A stretch of DNA of 64,000 nt from Lumnitzera littorea (taxonomy: Eukaryota > Streptophyta > Magnoliopsida > Myrtales > Combretaceae), in assembly GCA_024138015.1 (NCBI GenBank), contig JAMXBB010000002.1:13302040-13366039 (forward strand), given 5' to 3'. Below the pieces are notes generated by a model. The model worked only from the letters and a program-made list of their open reading frames with translations, did not search any database and had not been told where the DNA came from. The position numbers and the translations under genes were made by a program. Shown in pieces: positions 1-11,800 of the stretch (the stretch's first letter is position 1; each line of letters opens with the position of its first letter).

Positions 1-384
1 TCGACATCGGCCGCACCGGCGTCATCATCACCGACTCTTCCCCTACGTACCATCCCGGGCAGCTACGGCTGGCCGTTACTAGGACCGATGTTGGACCGGC
101 TAGACTACTTTTGGTTCCAAGGTCCCGAAACGTTTTTCAAGAAGAGAATGGAGAAATATAAGAGTACTGTCTACCGTGCCAACGTGCCACCGAGCTTCCC
201 CTTTATCAGGACAAACCCTAATGTGATTGCGGTGTTGGATACCAAGTCGCTTTCTCAACTATTTGACATGGAAATCGTGGAGAAGAGCAATGTTCTTGTT
301 GGAGATTTCGTGCCTAGTTTGAAATATACTGGAAATCTTAGGGTTTGTTCCTATCTTGATACGACTGAACCTGAACATACTAAG
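1..384 (+). pseudogene. CYP74 first exon, duplicate copy (partial, cut by window edge)
   Basis: The frame is open from the first base to a GT donor after base 384 (AAG|GTGAGT), giving 128 codons. They match residues 24-151 of the complete CYP74 gene starting at 5781. The two segments have exactly the same length (384 nt, no indel), and I count 14 amino-acid differences. There is no stop or frameshift, and the splice donor and its phase (0) are kept. The start codon lies left of the window. No exon 2-4 equivalents appear before the next copy begins, so on its own this is a truncated gene. It could instead be an alternative first exon spliced to the shared exon 2 at 11026, since both donors are phase 0. 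I label it pseudogene for lack of downstream exons, but the intact coding sequence argues for a recent duplication or for use. The most suggestive differences lie in the substrate-side segment (PFIRTNP here, PFFTTNP in the complete gene). Confidence 0.75.
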
Positions 385-1595
385 GTGAGTAAGATGATCT
401 TATCTTTTTTGTTATTTTTCGGTTAATACGATGTTGTCTTGTTAACAGTTGGTTGATTATAACCATAGAATTTTAAATTTATTTAGCGAGGACTTTATTT
501 AACTGCCGAATTACTTATTTAATTTTGTCGAAATGGAAATGGCTTATCTTTTACTTTAATCGTTATAATAATTCATAATTACTCCGAAATTTGCGGAAAT
601 TATGTAAAATTTCTGAAGAATTTTGTTTCAATTTTTTTTTTCCATATATTTTCTTATATGAATTAAAAACCATAAAAAATGTTTTATGTATTACACGTAT
701 TGTCCAAGTAGATTTTGGTCCCCCCAAAACTCATCACGGTTGGAAGACCGCAAGGCATGGTGACCAGTATGGGTTGTGGCTACATCACCTAGAGATAGAG
801 AGAGTTACGTGTATGGGGAAGAACCAAGTTGTAATGTACTCGACCAATGAGGCAATATATTCTCTTCATTTTTAAATAATTATGTGTTTACTATTTAGTA
901 TTATAATTCACCGTTTCAATTTTTATTTTTCAATAACAGTATGCTTTTGATTTTTTTTTTTTTTTTAAATTATTCTAGCATCTTTTGTTAAGTTTATAAA
1001 AGATTCATTATCAATCTTTATTTTCTTGAATTTACTTTATTCAATTTTTAGTAAAATTCAATTTATTTCATTAGCACACCCAAGTAAATCTTGCACGAGA
1101 CAACTACTGTCTTCCTAAGATTCAACCAAGGACCATACCCAACATGATAAGAATGACTAGTCGTTATTTTGCTGATGAAATACCACTCCAGAACAAATTT
1201 GTTATTATTTTATTTTAACCAATCCCAATCACTTCATGACTTGTTATTTCATTTGTCATCAATTGTGTTTATATATTATTTATTTAATATATTTGTCCCT
1301 GGCTCACTTCCATTTTATATTCTATATTATGCCCTTTTCTTTTTCCCCTCTAATAGTAACCTTAAGCATTTAATCGCATTATTGACGTGATGTGTCAACT
1401 GTCATATCTATACGGTAGAAATATCTATCGATGGGTGGACCATTTCAATTCGTATACCAAACAATGTCAGTCCTACTTATGAACGGTAAAATTTTCTAAT
1501 TCCAGGCAAGAACTTTTTGTTGGCCTGTGGCCCCACGATTGGAAAGGCAATGAATTTTACGTCCCAACTTAAAAAAAAAATAATAATAATAAGTA

Positions 1596-1692
1596 TTACA
1601 TATTATATATATATAATATATAAATAATTTTTAAATAATATATATTAAAATTTTATTAATATTTATATATTATATATATAATATATAATTTA
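1596..1692. repeat. AT-rich inverted repeat
   Basis: Two arms rich in TATATTATATATATATAATA face each other around an AT-only spacer, so the stretch could fold into a long hairpin. It may be a collapsed microsatellite or a small MITE-like element. No coding content is visible, and no target-site duplication could be assigned in such simple sequence. Confidence 0.4.
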
Positions 1693-2574
1693 TATTATTT
1701 ATTGAATCGTCACTCGAACTAATTAATGAATTTCGTCGGTAAATACCGGACCGCATTCAGTTCTATTTGGTAGCTAATAATTGATCAAAATTGACCCGCC
1801 TCATACGATTATGGATAAAAGAATTTAAAACTATTAAGCACATTATAATCTTCCATATATGAGATTACGTAAAAGCTATCTATTAAGATATAACTATTGT
1901 TGAAACCATATTGTACAATGTGCGGTGTCAATAATTTACACATAATCAGTTTTGACTTAACAACAAAGATAAAACCGGATATCAAAGCCGATGTAAGAAT
2001 CAAGCATATAATAAGGCGCTTAATAAAAGTAAAATCCATCATGTAATTAATTATAAATCATTTCTCTAATAGTCATGCTCAATGGTTATTCTTTCATCAA
2101 ATAGCACTATATATTCTAGTATACTAGTTTTATACAATCACTTTTTATTCCAATTGCAATAGATCATAATTATAGATATAAAAATGGATTAGTAATATTA
2201 TGACATCACCTCCTAATTCTTTTTTTAGTTTTTCAAAAAATAGATGCTATTGAATATTCTTAATACTTGCTCAATTAGGTCTTATGATATTGGTTCTTCA
2301 AAAATTAATTGAATTATTATTGTTTTATTTCCCATATTCTCTATTTCTCTATAAAATTTTATCTAGATTTATGTGGTATATTATTAAAAATTATATTTTA
2401 AATGAGACATATTAAGTAGGCAAAAGGAAAAAATAGAGAGAGAGAGAGAGATATGTACTAAAACTTCATCAAATAACATATGTTTTCATATACATTAGAT
2501 AAATATATATCATATAGGATGTAATAAAATATATGTTATATATTATGTTATATATTTTGGTGATAATGAGTATT

Positions 2575-3450
2575 CCTATTGTGGTTTTTAGTGGAGTTCC
2601 TAATGGTTCGATGGTAGTAGACAATGATAGATTTGCATAAAGCTTCCTGTGATATAACCAATGAGAATTTTTTGACACTTAAGTTAGCAATGATAGTATT
2701 AAGAGATGAGAAAATATGAGAAAGAGAGTTAGTTAAGAAGTGTCTAAAAGGAATCCAATCCCCTTACCCAATGCTTCCCTTTCTCTTCATAGGTAAGAGT
2801 ACTACCTTGCTTAACCATATGGTAAGAGGGGATTGATTAGAAAGAAGTCTAAGGAAGTGTTGCAATTAGTATGAAAAAAGACTTCTACCCTTCTATTGTT
2901 TGGTAGAAGCTTATGGATTGAGCTTATCATATTGACATTGACGATCGTCATAGTTTGGTAGTTAGACCTCATACCATATGTGAGGATGTCATTCAACATT
3001 TAATAAGGAGAGAGAGAGAGGGGTGAAGACGATAGTAAGCCAAATTGTAGTAGCTAATGCGCCTTACAGGAGTTGCTTAAAGCTTGTTGTGCTCTCTTTT
3101 TTGGTGATTAAAAGGCAAAACACTGAATCTCTAAAGGGAAGCTTCATGTGTTTAGAGCTTAATTCAAGAGTGCCTGGGGTCTTAGCTCTTTTTGAGGGTC
3201 AAGTGAATTCTCTAGTTGCATAAATTCAAGAACTTAGGGGCTTATAAGTGCTTGAGAGTTTATTTGAAGTCATCGTTCACATTGCAAGCTTAGGAGATAG
3301 CATTAGTGTACATGCCTAAACTATTTAGTGTACTCATTGTGAGAAAGCACATAGTGACTTGAGAGGGGCTCTCGAATGGGTCGATCGAGCTTGGTAATGA
3401 GCTTGAACCTTTAGAGCCTTGAGCTGAAAGGTGATTATGAACATATTTAT
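2575..3450. other. Candidate insertion in the upstream CYP74 intron copy
   Basis: This block is less AT-rich than its flanks and reads unlike them. I found no counterpart at the expected place (after about 8690) in the downstream copy, so it may be an inserted mobile-element fragment. It contains an AG microsatellite at 3006-3020. No terminal repeats or protein similarity are visible, so the identity is open. Confidence 0.25.
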
Positions 3451-5586
3451 ATAAGAGTGTGGATACAATCAGAATAGGACTAAATAATAATAAAAAAATA
3501 GTTAATATAAACATTTGTCAATATTCATGTATTTAAGGGAAATTTTGTATCAAATAATTAGTTTTTCATTATTATTTGATGATTAATGTTATTCATTTAA
3601 TTATTTTGAAAAATACATCAATCTTTTTCCTTTTTTAATTTTATTCTATTATGTTTCAATATTTCAATTTTTGTTATCTATACGCTTACTCTCTTTGTTT
3701 TGTCTTTAAGACCATCGACATCCCTTAACAACCTGTTTGGAATCTCAATATGAATGTAAAATTAAGAAACTTACAATTTTATTCCTAAATGTTTTAATTC
3801 TTTTTATGAATTTTAATATCTTCTAACCAATCAAATTATAAGAAAATAAAATAACAAAAAATAAATGTTGTTTTTGTTACTCCAAAAAGTAACGTCCTTG
3901 ATAGAAAGAAAAAAAAAAACGTAGTAAACAATTAATGTGGCTTAGTTAAATAATGCTAAAATAACATATCCAAAAAATTAGAGGTGTGTAAGTAGACTTT
4001 AGTCTGTAAGCTAATTTATTTAATCCGTTTTTAAACATATTTGATTTAATATTTTTTAATTTATTTAAAAAGTGAGCTAAATAAGATCAAGCAGTTTAAC
4101 TTGCAGGTTAAAATGGATTGGTTTACGTTAGTTCTACAATTCAGTCCGTTTAGTTTGTTTTTTAAATGAGTTAGAATCAAGATTTTTTTTTTCATTTAAA
4201 AAATTAATTAAATAAGTTTAATTCATTTAATCTATGACCAAAATGGGCTTAGATTAGATTAGGCCCTATAATTACACACTTCTATAGAAAACACCAAAGA
4301 AGCACTGCGAATGGTCCACGTTAAATGAAGCCCCAACAAGGTGAGGGTGACTGGTGACTTCATGTGTTTTATCCTTTTGCAAAAAGTTATTCTTACATAC
4401 GCAACAAAACCCAAAAGTGCTTTAAAAAGGAACGAAATGACCGCACTTTCTTCGGATTCTAAATTATGGAGTTTATTTCCACAATCTAAAGTATAATTTA
4501 TTCCTGGCTATCTATTATTATTATAAGGAGATTTTACAATTTCATTTTTTATTTTAATATGATCAATTTTGTATATTATCTCATTGTTTATTTATATATT
4601 TCAAATCCGAATTATTGAATTCATATAATGTTCAATAATTTAGATTTAATGGTGATCAAATTAAGGAAAAAAAGGATAGTAATATTGATCCAATAAAAAA
4701 AAAAGATGAGATTGTAGAAAAATCTATTACTTATATTATTTTAGGAGGAAATTAAAAGGGGTTGATTTAGTAATTAAGAGGCTATGACTTTTAGCTCCAA
4801 TTCATGAAATGTTTCCTAAATTTTAAAAGCTGTTTCACATATAATTAAAATAACATTTTAAAAGATCGATTTTTACATTTATAGGTTATTTAATGATTAT
4901 TTTTTAGTTCTATAAATTTTACAATAATTGTACATTACTCTTAACATTTCACAAAATAAATTATCTTATAAATGGTGCCCAAGCGTTTATTTATAAAAAA
5001 ATACCAGCTTTTAAGTTGTGAGGAATTTAAATGATTATTTTTCATGGGAGGTTCCTTATAATTTCCGTTCGATTCTTATAGTAAATACTATAATTGATAA
5101 TATAAATAATTTTATCTCATAAACCATTTCAACATTGAACCTAATAAAGGGAATGCTACAGACAGCTCCTCTATGGATGTACCAGATTGGGGACCCTTTA
5201 GCTTCAAATATCAATTGTCGTCGTCCTTGCCTACAGCAACAGAGAAAGCTTCAAATATATTCATTATTCATCTCAAACATAATTTTTCCCTTAACCAAAT
5301 ATAAAAGTACAATAATACAGCAGACTAGAATCTAGATTTTTCCCAACTACTATTTAGTGAAATGACACCATTTGATAAACAGAACTAACGTATTCGATTC
5401 AAAAATAAATTTTACTAAAAACTGAATGTGTTTTTGGCACTTCTATGGTAGCACTGTGTGCTTTTTAGTAGTGTATTTACACCTATCAACTTTTTGTATT
5501 TTCTTATAACAATATATTTTCTGAGAGTGTTAGCCAAAAGTGAACTTGTTGGTTGATACTTAATATTAAATCACGTATTGATGACT

Positions 5587-5592
5587 CACGTG
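5587..5592. promoter_or_regulatory. G-box (CACGTG) upstream of the CYP74 gene
   Basis: A palindromic CACGTG lies about 190 bp upstream of the CYP74 start codon, and another ACGT core lies just before it near 5573. G-boxes are bound by bHLH (MYC-type) and bZIP factors, and oxylipin genes are often jasmonate- or wound-responsive. A regulatory role here is inference: a six-base motif is expected by chance every few kilobases. Confidence 0.3.
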
Positions 5593-5780
5593 CGGTAATC
5601 ACCCGTCTAATGTCCACAAAAGTAATCTTGCAATATCAAGTTTATGTATAAGTTAGCAAGATTTATCCTTAGCTTAACTATTCTTTTTATGATTATGATC
5701 TTTGACTTTTGTCTCCTCCAAAACATTAAAAATTTAAATTCTTTGACTTAGCTTAACCTAATATTCTTATAATTCCCGGT

Positions 5781-8700
5781 ATGCCAACACCATCATCCTC
5801 ATCACAATTTCCATCCTCACCTTCGACAATGACGCCGTCACAACCTCTATCGACATCGGCCACACCGGCAGCGTCATCGACGACTCTTCCCCTCCGTACC
5901 ATCCCGGGCAGCTATGGCTGGCCGTTACTAGGATCGATATCGGACCGGCTAGACTACTTTTGGTTCCAAGGTCCCGAAACGTTTTTCAAGAAGAGGATCG
6001 AGAAATATAAGAGCACTGTCTACCGTGCAAACGTGCCACCTAGCTTCCCCTTCTTCACGACAAACCCTAAAGTGATTGCGGTTTTGGATACCAAGTCGTT
6101 TTCTCATCTATTTGACATGGAAATCGTGGAGAAGAGCAATGTTCTTGTTGGAGATTTCGTGCCTAGTTTGAAATATACTGGGAATCTTAGGGTTTGCGCC
6201 TATCTTGACACCACTGAACCAAAACACACCAAGGTACGTAATAAAGGTTATGTTATATCTATATTGACAGTTGGTTATTAATTTATAACCATAAAAATTT
6301 AAACATTATATTATGCAAGAGAGCCTTATATAGGCTATTTTGGAACAAACTGGTCCTACGTTTATGATATATAAACATGTAGATATATATTTATATTTCA
6401 TGCACCGAAATATGATTTATTTATTATTATCTAGATAATTATTACTCCGAAATTTGAAGAAATTATGTGAGATTTTTCCAGAATTTTAATTCTTTCTTTT
6501 TTCAATAACTTGATTTGATTACCAAGATATTTTCTTATGAATTAAAAACCCGTAAGAAATGTTATGTTTTACACGTAATGTTCAAGCATAATAATGCAAA
6601 AGCAGGAAAGAGCAAAATAAAAAACTTGTTTCTCTTTGGTCCCCCCAAAACCCATCATAGTTGAAAGAACCACAAATTATACCATATAATGACCAATGAA
6701 TAATGACTACATTACCTAGAGATGGTGATAGTTACGTGTACGGGAGCAAAACCAAACAGTGATGTACGCAGCCAATGAGGCAATATATTCTCTTTCCCTC
6801 TACATAATTATATAATATATATAGAAAGTGAGAGTACTAGGATTCACTGTTATAAATTTTTTTTTTTTCCGATAAATTATGCAATTGCATTTTTTTAAAG
6901 ATTTATTCTAGTATCCTTTGTAGAGCTTAGAGATTCTTTATCAATTTTCTTTTTTTTTTAAGTTAACTTTATTTAATTTTGAATCAAATTTAAATATATT
7001 AAATTATAACGCGGTACACCAATGAATTACTTACCACAAGACAATAACGATGTTATGTAGATTTATTCAATCTAGGACCATCCGTACCAGCATGATAAGA
7101 GTGATATCTCGTTATTTTCTGATATTTTACTTTGAAACAAATTTTTTTTTTGTTTTTTAAATAAATCCCATTCACTTGATGCCTTCTTATTTGATTTTCA
7201 CTTGTGTTAATTTATTTATTTATGGAATTTTTTCCCCAGATCTTCTCCACTTTATATTTTATATTCTACCGTTTTTTCCCCCTCTTTTAGTAACCTTCTC
7301 AGTAAATCACAGCATTATTGACCTGATGTGCCAAATCTACATTATTATATATAAAGCAAAATTATGAAGAAATTTTTATTCTAAATTGCTAGAAATTGAA
7401 AAAAAAAAGTAAATAAAACATAACCATGTAAAGCTCAAATAATTACTATTTTTTCTACATTATTCCTATTTTAATATATTTTTTTCGTCCTTGTCTTCTT
7501 TATTGATTTTTTCCATTACCCCTTCTTTCTTTATTTTTTCCCTTCCGTATTCACTTTTTCCCATTTCCTCCCCTATACGGTTTTCCCCCTGTTCCTTTGC
7601 CATTATTCCCCCTCCCTTGTCCTTTTTCATATATTAAATAAAAAAAAAAAAAAGGGGAAGATAGAGCTCTGTAGCTCTGTGAAGGCGTGTCCCCTAATCG
7701 TGGCTCAACATAACACGGCTTCACTTGGGATGCTTGGGCCTTGAAAAAAGTGCTAAGCATCTTACATGCCCTTAACTATGCTGATAATCATATCATCCAT
7801 CATGTAAACAGAAATAATTTTATTTTTATACTCAATATCATCGTCATCATTTTATTACCATATTGTCATCCATACATAAAAAACAATACTTTAAAGAGAG
7901 AGAGAGAGAGAGAGAGAGAGATGGGTGGGTGGGAGGTGGGGGCCTTGTTGAAGACAATCTTGATATTTCATTTTTGGATGTCCTCTCCAAACGTATCCAA
8001 AGATTAAGAAGAATCAAAATTTGAGCCGCCTCACCTTATTTTCAACCTCAATATGTTGAAAAATGATTATGTAGATATCAGTCTCTAGAGTCATTCTATG
8101 GTTATCGAAATCAAGAAACTATTTTCCGTCTAAGTGCAAGATTAAAATCATATATAAATACTAATATTATATTATAATACGATAATAACTGCATTTACAT
8201 CTAAATCAATATCATCATTATAGTCAAGACATGTGCTCTTAAGATCTGACTTTTCAGTTTTTTTTTTATTTAATCTGACTTTTTATTTAATAGCCATGTG
8301 CATAATCACCTTTTATTCCAACTTTAAAAGACTATATTACGAATATTAAAAAATATATATGAATAAATGGAATCATGACATCACCAGATGTCTTTTTCTT
8401 CAGAGAGATAGACATGATTGAATATTATGCTTAATACATGCAATTAGGTCTTATGGTACTCTCGGTCAAAAATTAATATAATTTCCATTTTGTCTTCTTT
8501 GCTGTATTCTTCATTTCTTTATAAGATTTTACATAGATTATTCCTGTCGTACATTGTTAAGACTTTTCTTATATATGGTGTGAATACTAAAACTTTATCA
8601 AATAAAATACATATTATGACATACACTTGATAATTATATATAGAGTGTGATATGCAGTAATATATATGGTATATATTATTATAAAAGAATGTAGATAGAA

Positions 8701-8802
8701 CCTATAATGTTGAGACTTTACTACTATGATGAATTAATTTCATTAAAATGAAAATCAATTTTTCTTAAAAAAAATGCTACTATATGAAAATACCTGCATA
8801 TA

Positions 8803-8833
<31 letters not shown>

Positions 8834-11800
8834 GAAAATGATAGAGCGACCAATATTTTTTTTATTCCGAAACTCTTTACTACTAATATGTTTGGAGAAT
8901 GATTGAACAGGGATGTATTGATGGTAATAATTAACCGTTTTGATAAATTATTTTATTTTATATATTTCTTTATTCATTCTTTAGTCAAAATGTATTTATG
9001 ATTATATAAGATATAATATATATATATATTCCTAGCAAGAAGTTCCTAGAAAGAATTTTATATACATTGTTTCCGATAATTGCTTTTTCAATTTCTTTTT
9101 GTCATTTTCATCAATAATAACAAAAGGGACTAAAGCTAGGGTTTATTATTCATCTCAAAGCCTAAAAGGGGCTCCACATACGTCGTACGAGGGACTAATG
9201 AGGACGTGATTATCGCTCATGAATCTTTTCGATTTCTTGGCCAAAATATAATATAATATATATATATATATAAATATGTATATATATATCTATATTATTA
9301 AAGCTTAAAAGAGCTTAAGTAACTATTCATATTATAATTACAATTATATCCTTGGAATCAAGTAATTTTTTTTCAATTTTTTTTAACTCTTATATCGAGT
9401 ATCACATTATTTAATAAGAATATATTTACAAATATCAATTATATATTATAATTTTTACAATATTTTATCTTAAAAGTTAGTGTTTATGTCCGTATGGATT
9501 ACTCTTTTATATTATCTAATAGTTTTATCTCTATAAACTTTACGTGACTTTAAATTAAAAATTGAAATATAATTTTTCAATTGTAGTGATATGGTTCTTG
9601 AAAAAAAAAAAAGAAAAACCCACCCATATTGAATAAAACTTTTATCATCTAATTATATATATTTATATTTTATATATGTAATGTGGATATATATCTACTA
9701 ATATGTACATATGTATGTATGTTTGTGTGTGTATATATATATATATATATATTATGTTCATGCGTCATTCACAGAGCACAACTCGAAAGTGCTTAAATAG
9801 CTTTTTCTCTTTTTATGCCATGTAGTCATGTAAAGTGTAGAAATTAGCCGTACGAGACATTATTATTCTTTTCTTTTCTATTTTTTTTGCCAACAACGTT
9901 ATTGTTCGACATGTGAAACATTGTCAATGAAATTATTTGGGTGGCGTGGAGGCGAGAGTAGAAAGATCATGTTGACCCCCTGCAAGATAAGATATCATAA
10001 TTAAGCGTATTGAACAAAGACATTCTTCACCACAATTTTATTTTGGAAAAAGAAAAAATTGAATTGGAAAACTGGCTAGTTGTACGAGATTCGGGACCTT
10101 TAGCCTACCAAATATCGATGGTTGTGGTCCATATGCTTACGGCATCCAGTGATACTTCATGACTAGACTTCTGGACCATTTTGCTTTCCCGTCTTGAGTC
10201 CGAGGGCCTGGACCAGGCGTTAGACGTAGAAGCATAAATATTTGCTGTCGTTATTTCAAGCGAATCCAATCAATAATATAAAAACTTAATATATAATTGT
10301 AAAAGTTTATTCTATTTATTTTTATGTAATTTATCGAAATACATTCAAGATAAGAAGTTTGGAAGTGCAAAATGTTATAATTCTTATTATATTAATTTTA
10401 ATAATGGTTTTAATAATCAGTTTATGAATTAAGGGATCCCTACACAAAATTATGGAAGTGGGCAAGAGAAGGATCCTCAATTTCTTTTTTCTTTTTTCTT
10501 TTTTTTTTTCGGGCTGCTTCATGTGATTCCCAAGAAATACAATCAAATAGATCTTTCATGTGACTTCAAAAATTACATTACATAATATTTTATGTCAAAT
10601 CACATATTATAAAAACTCAAGATGATATACTACGGGAAAAATAGAATCAAATAATGAACTTTTGGAGAAACGGATTTGTCAAGTTCACTTAATTAACACA
10701 TTTAGATGTAAAATACACTCTAGGCAAAAAAATAATAATAATAATAAAAAGATATGAAAAGTACCATGTCAATCATGTAGATAAGAAAGTTGCATATTTT
10801 TCTAGAATTCATGAATACATAGTATGATTATAGTAACTAATCAAATATGATTAGACATCGTGAGTTCAATTTTCGAACCTGTTTCATATGGTTTATATCG
10901 ACACGCAATACGTCCGTGTGAACTTTTATTCAAGTATGCAATGGAAGCATTGATTTGAGGCCAAAAACTGAAACCGTTTTGCTGATTTCTAGCCATGCTA
11001 AAATAATTGTTGATTCACTCGACAGCTCAAGGCCTTCGCTTTGGACATTCTAAAGAGAAGCTCAAAGGTGTGGGTTAGTGAGGTTATATCCAATTTGGAC
11101 ACAATGTGGGACTCATTAGACGCCTCCATGGCCAAGGATGGATCAGCCAGTTTACTGATTCCGCTCCAGAAGTTCCTATTCACCTTCCTCTCCAAGGCGA
11201 TTGCCGGTGCTGATCCTGCGACAACACCAGAAATAGCCGAGTCGGGCTATGCTATGTTCGATTTTTGGCTCGCTTTCATGCTTCTACCCATTCAGTACGT
11301 TGGTAAGAATTCTTATCGCTTGATTGATTCAGGAAACGGTGTTTGCCAGAAAATCCATGCAATTAAGGAAAATTTTAATGGGTGTTTTTTAAGGATTTGT
11401 TAAGATATTAAATATAGAACTTTCCACTTTTTCACTAACTAGATCTTCCATAAAGCATAAAGCCTGTAATCAATATTAGCAAATGTAAAATTTCTTTCAA
11501 CTTTTTACAATAGTCATGACGGCACCTATTATACTATCTTTTAACCTGGGTTTCTAACTTAGATTTCTATACTATAGTAGATAAAGTTCAATTTTAAACA
11601 AGCACCAGTTCTTAGTTAAGGTAAGTTTCTTTCTAAAACCTCTTACAATAGTCATGACGGTACCTATTAGGGCATCTTTTAACCTGGGTTTTTAAACGAG
11701 GATTCTATACTAAACATCTCCTTGTGGAGATTCTTAGCAGATAAAGTTGGAATTTTTAAACAAGCACCAGTTCTTAGTTAAGGCTTTGTGCTTTTACGAT

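Larger units (their letters stand above)
1..5250 (+). repeat. Upstream copy of a tandem duplication (CYP74 exon 1 plus intron 1 sequence)
   Basis: Beyond the exon, the noncoding sequence keeps recognisable similarity to 6234-10145. About 655-870 matches about 6530-6795, sharing the run around GGTCCCCCCAAAAC and the CAATGAGGCAATATATTCTCTT block. About 1080-1400 matches about 7020-7340. About 2090-2560 matches about 8290-8680. A short block near 5195-5250 matches about 10100-10145. Similarity is interrupted by indels and by AT microsatellites. The right border must fall before exon 2, because nothing like 11026-11302 is present here. Boundaries are approximate. Confidence 0.65.
385..5780. other. 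Intron-derived and intergenic spacer between the two CYP74 first exons
   Basis: AT-rich DNA without a supportable gene. It contains the intron-1-like duplicated sequence, an AT-rich inverted repeat near 1600-1690, AG-rich microsatellites near 2438-2452 and 3006-3020, and a relatively G+C-richer block (about 2575-3450) for which I see no counterpart in the second copy. Short open frames here (for example 3023-3223) have no recognisable family. The last 200 bp before 5781 would be the promoter of the complete gene. Confidence 0.6.

Noticed and set aside
3023..3223. 66-codon frame in the upstream CYP74 intron copy
   Set aside because: No protein family, no neighbouring exons, and located in a possible insertion; length is within chance expectation.
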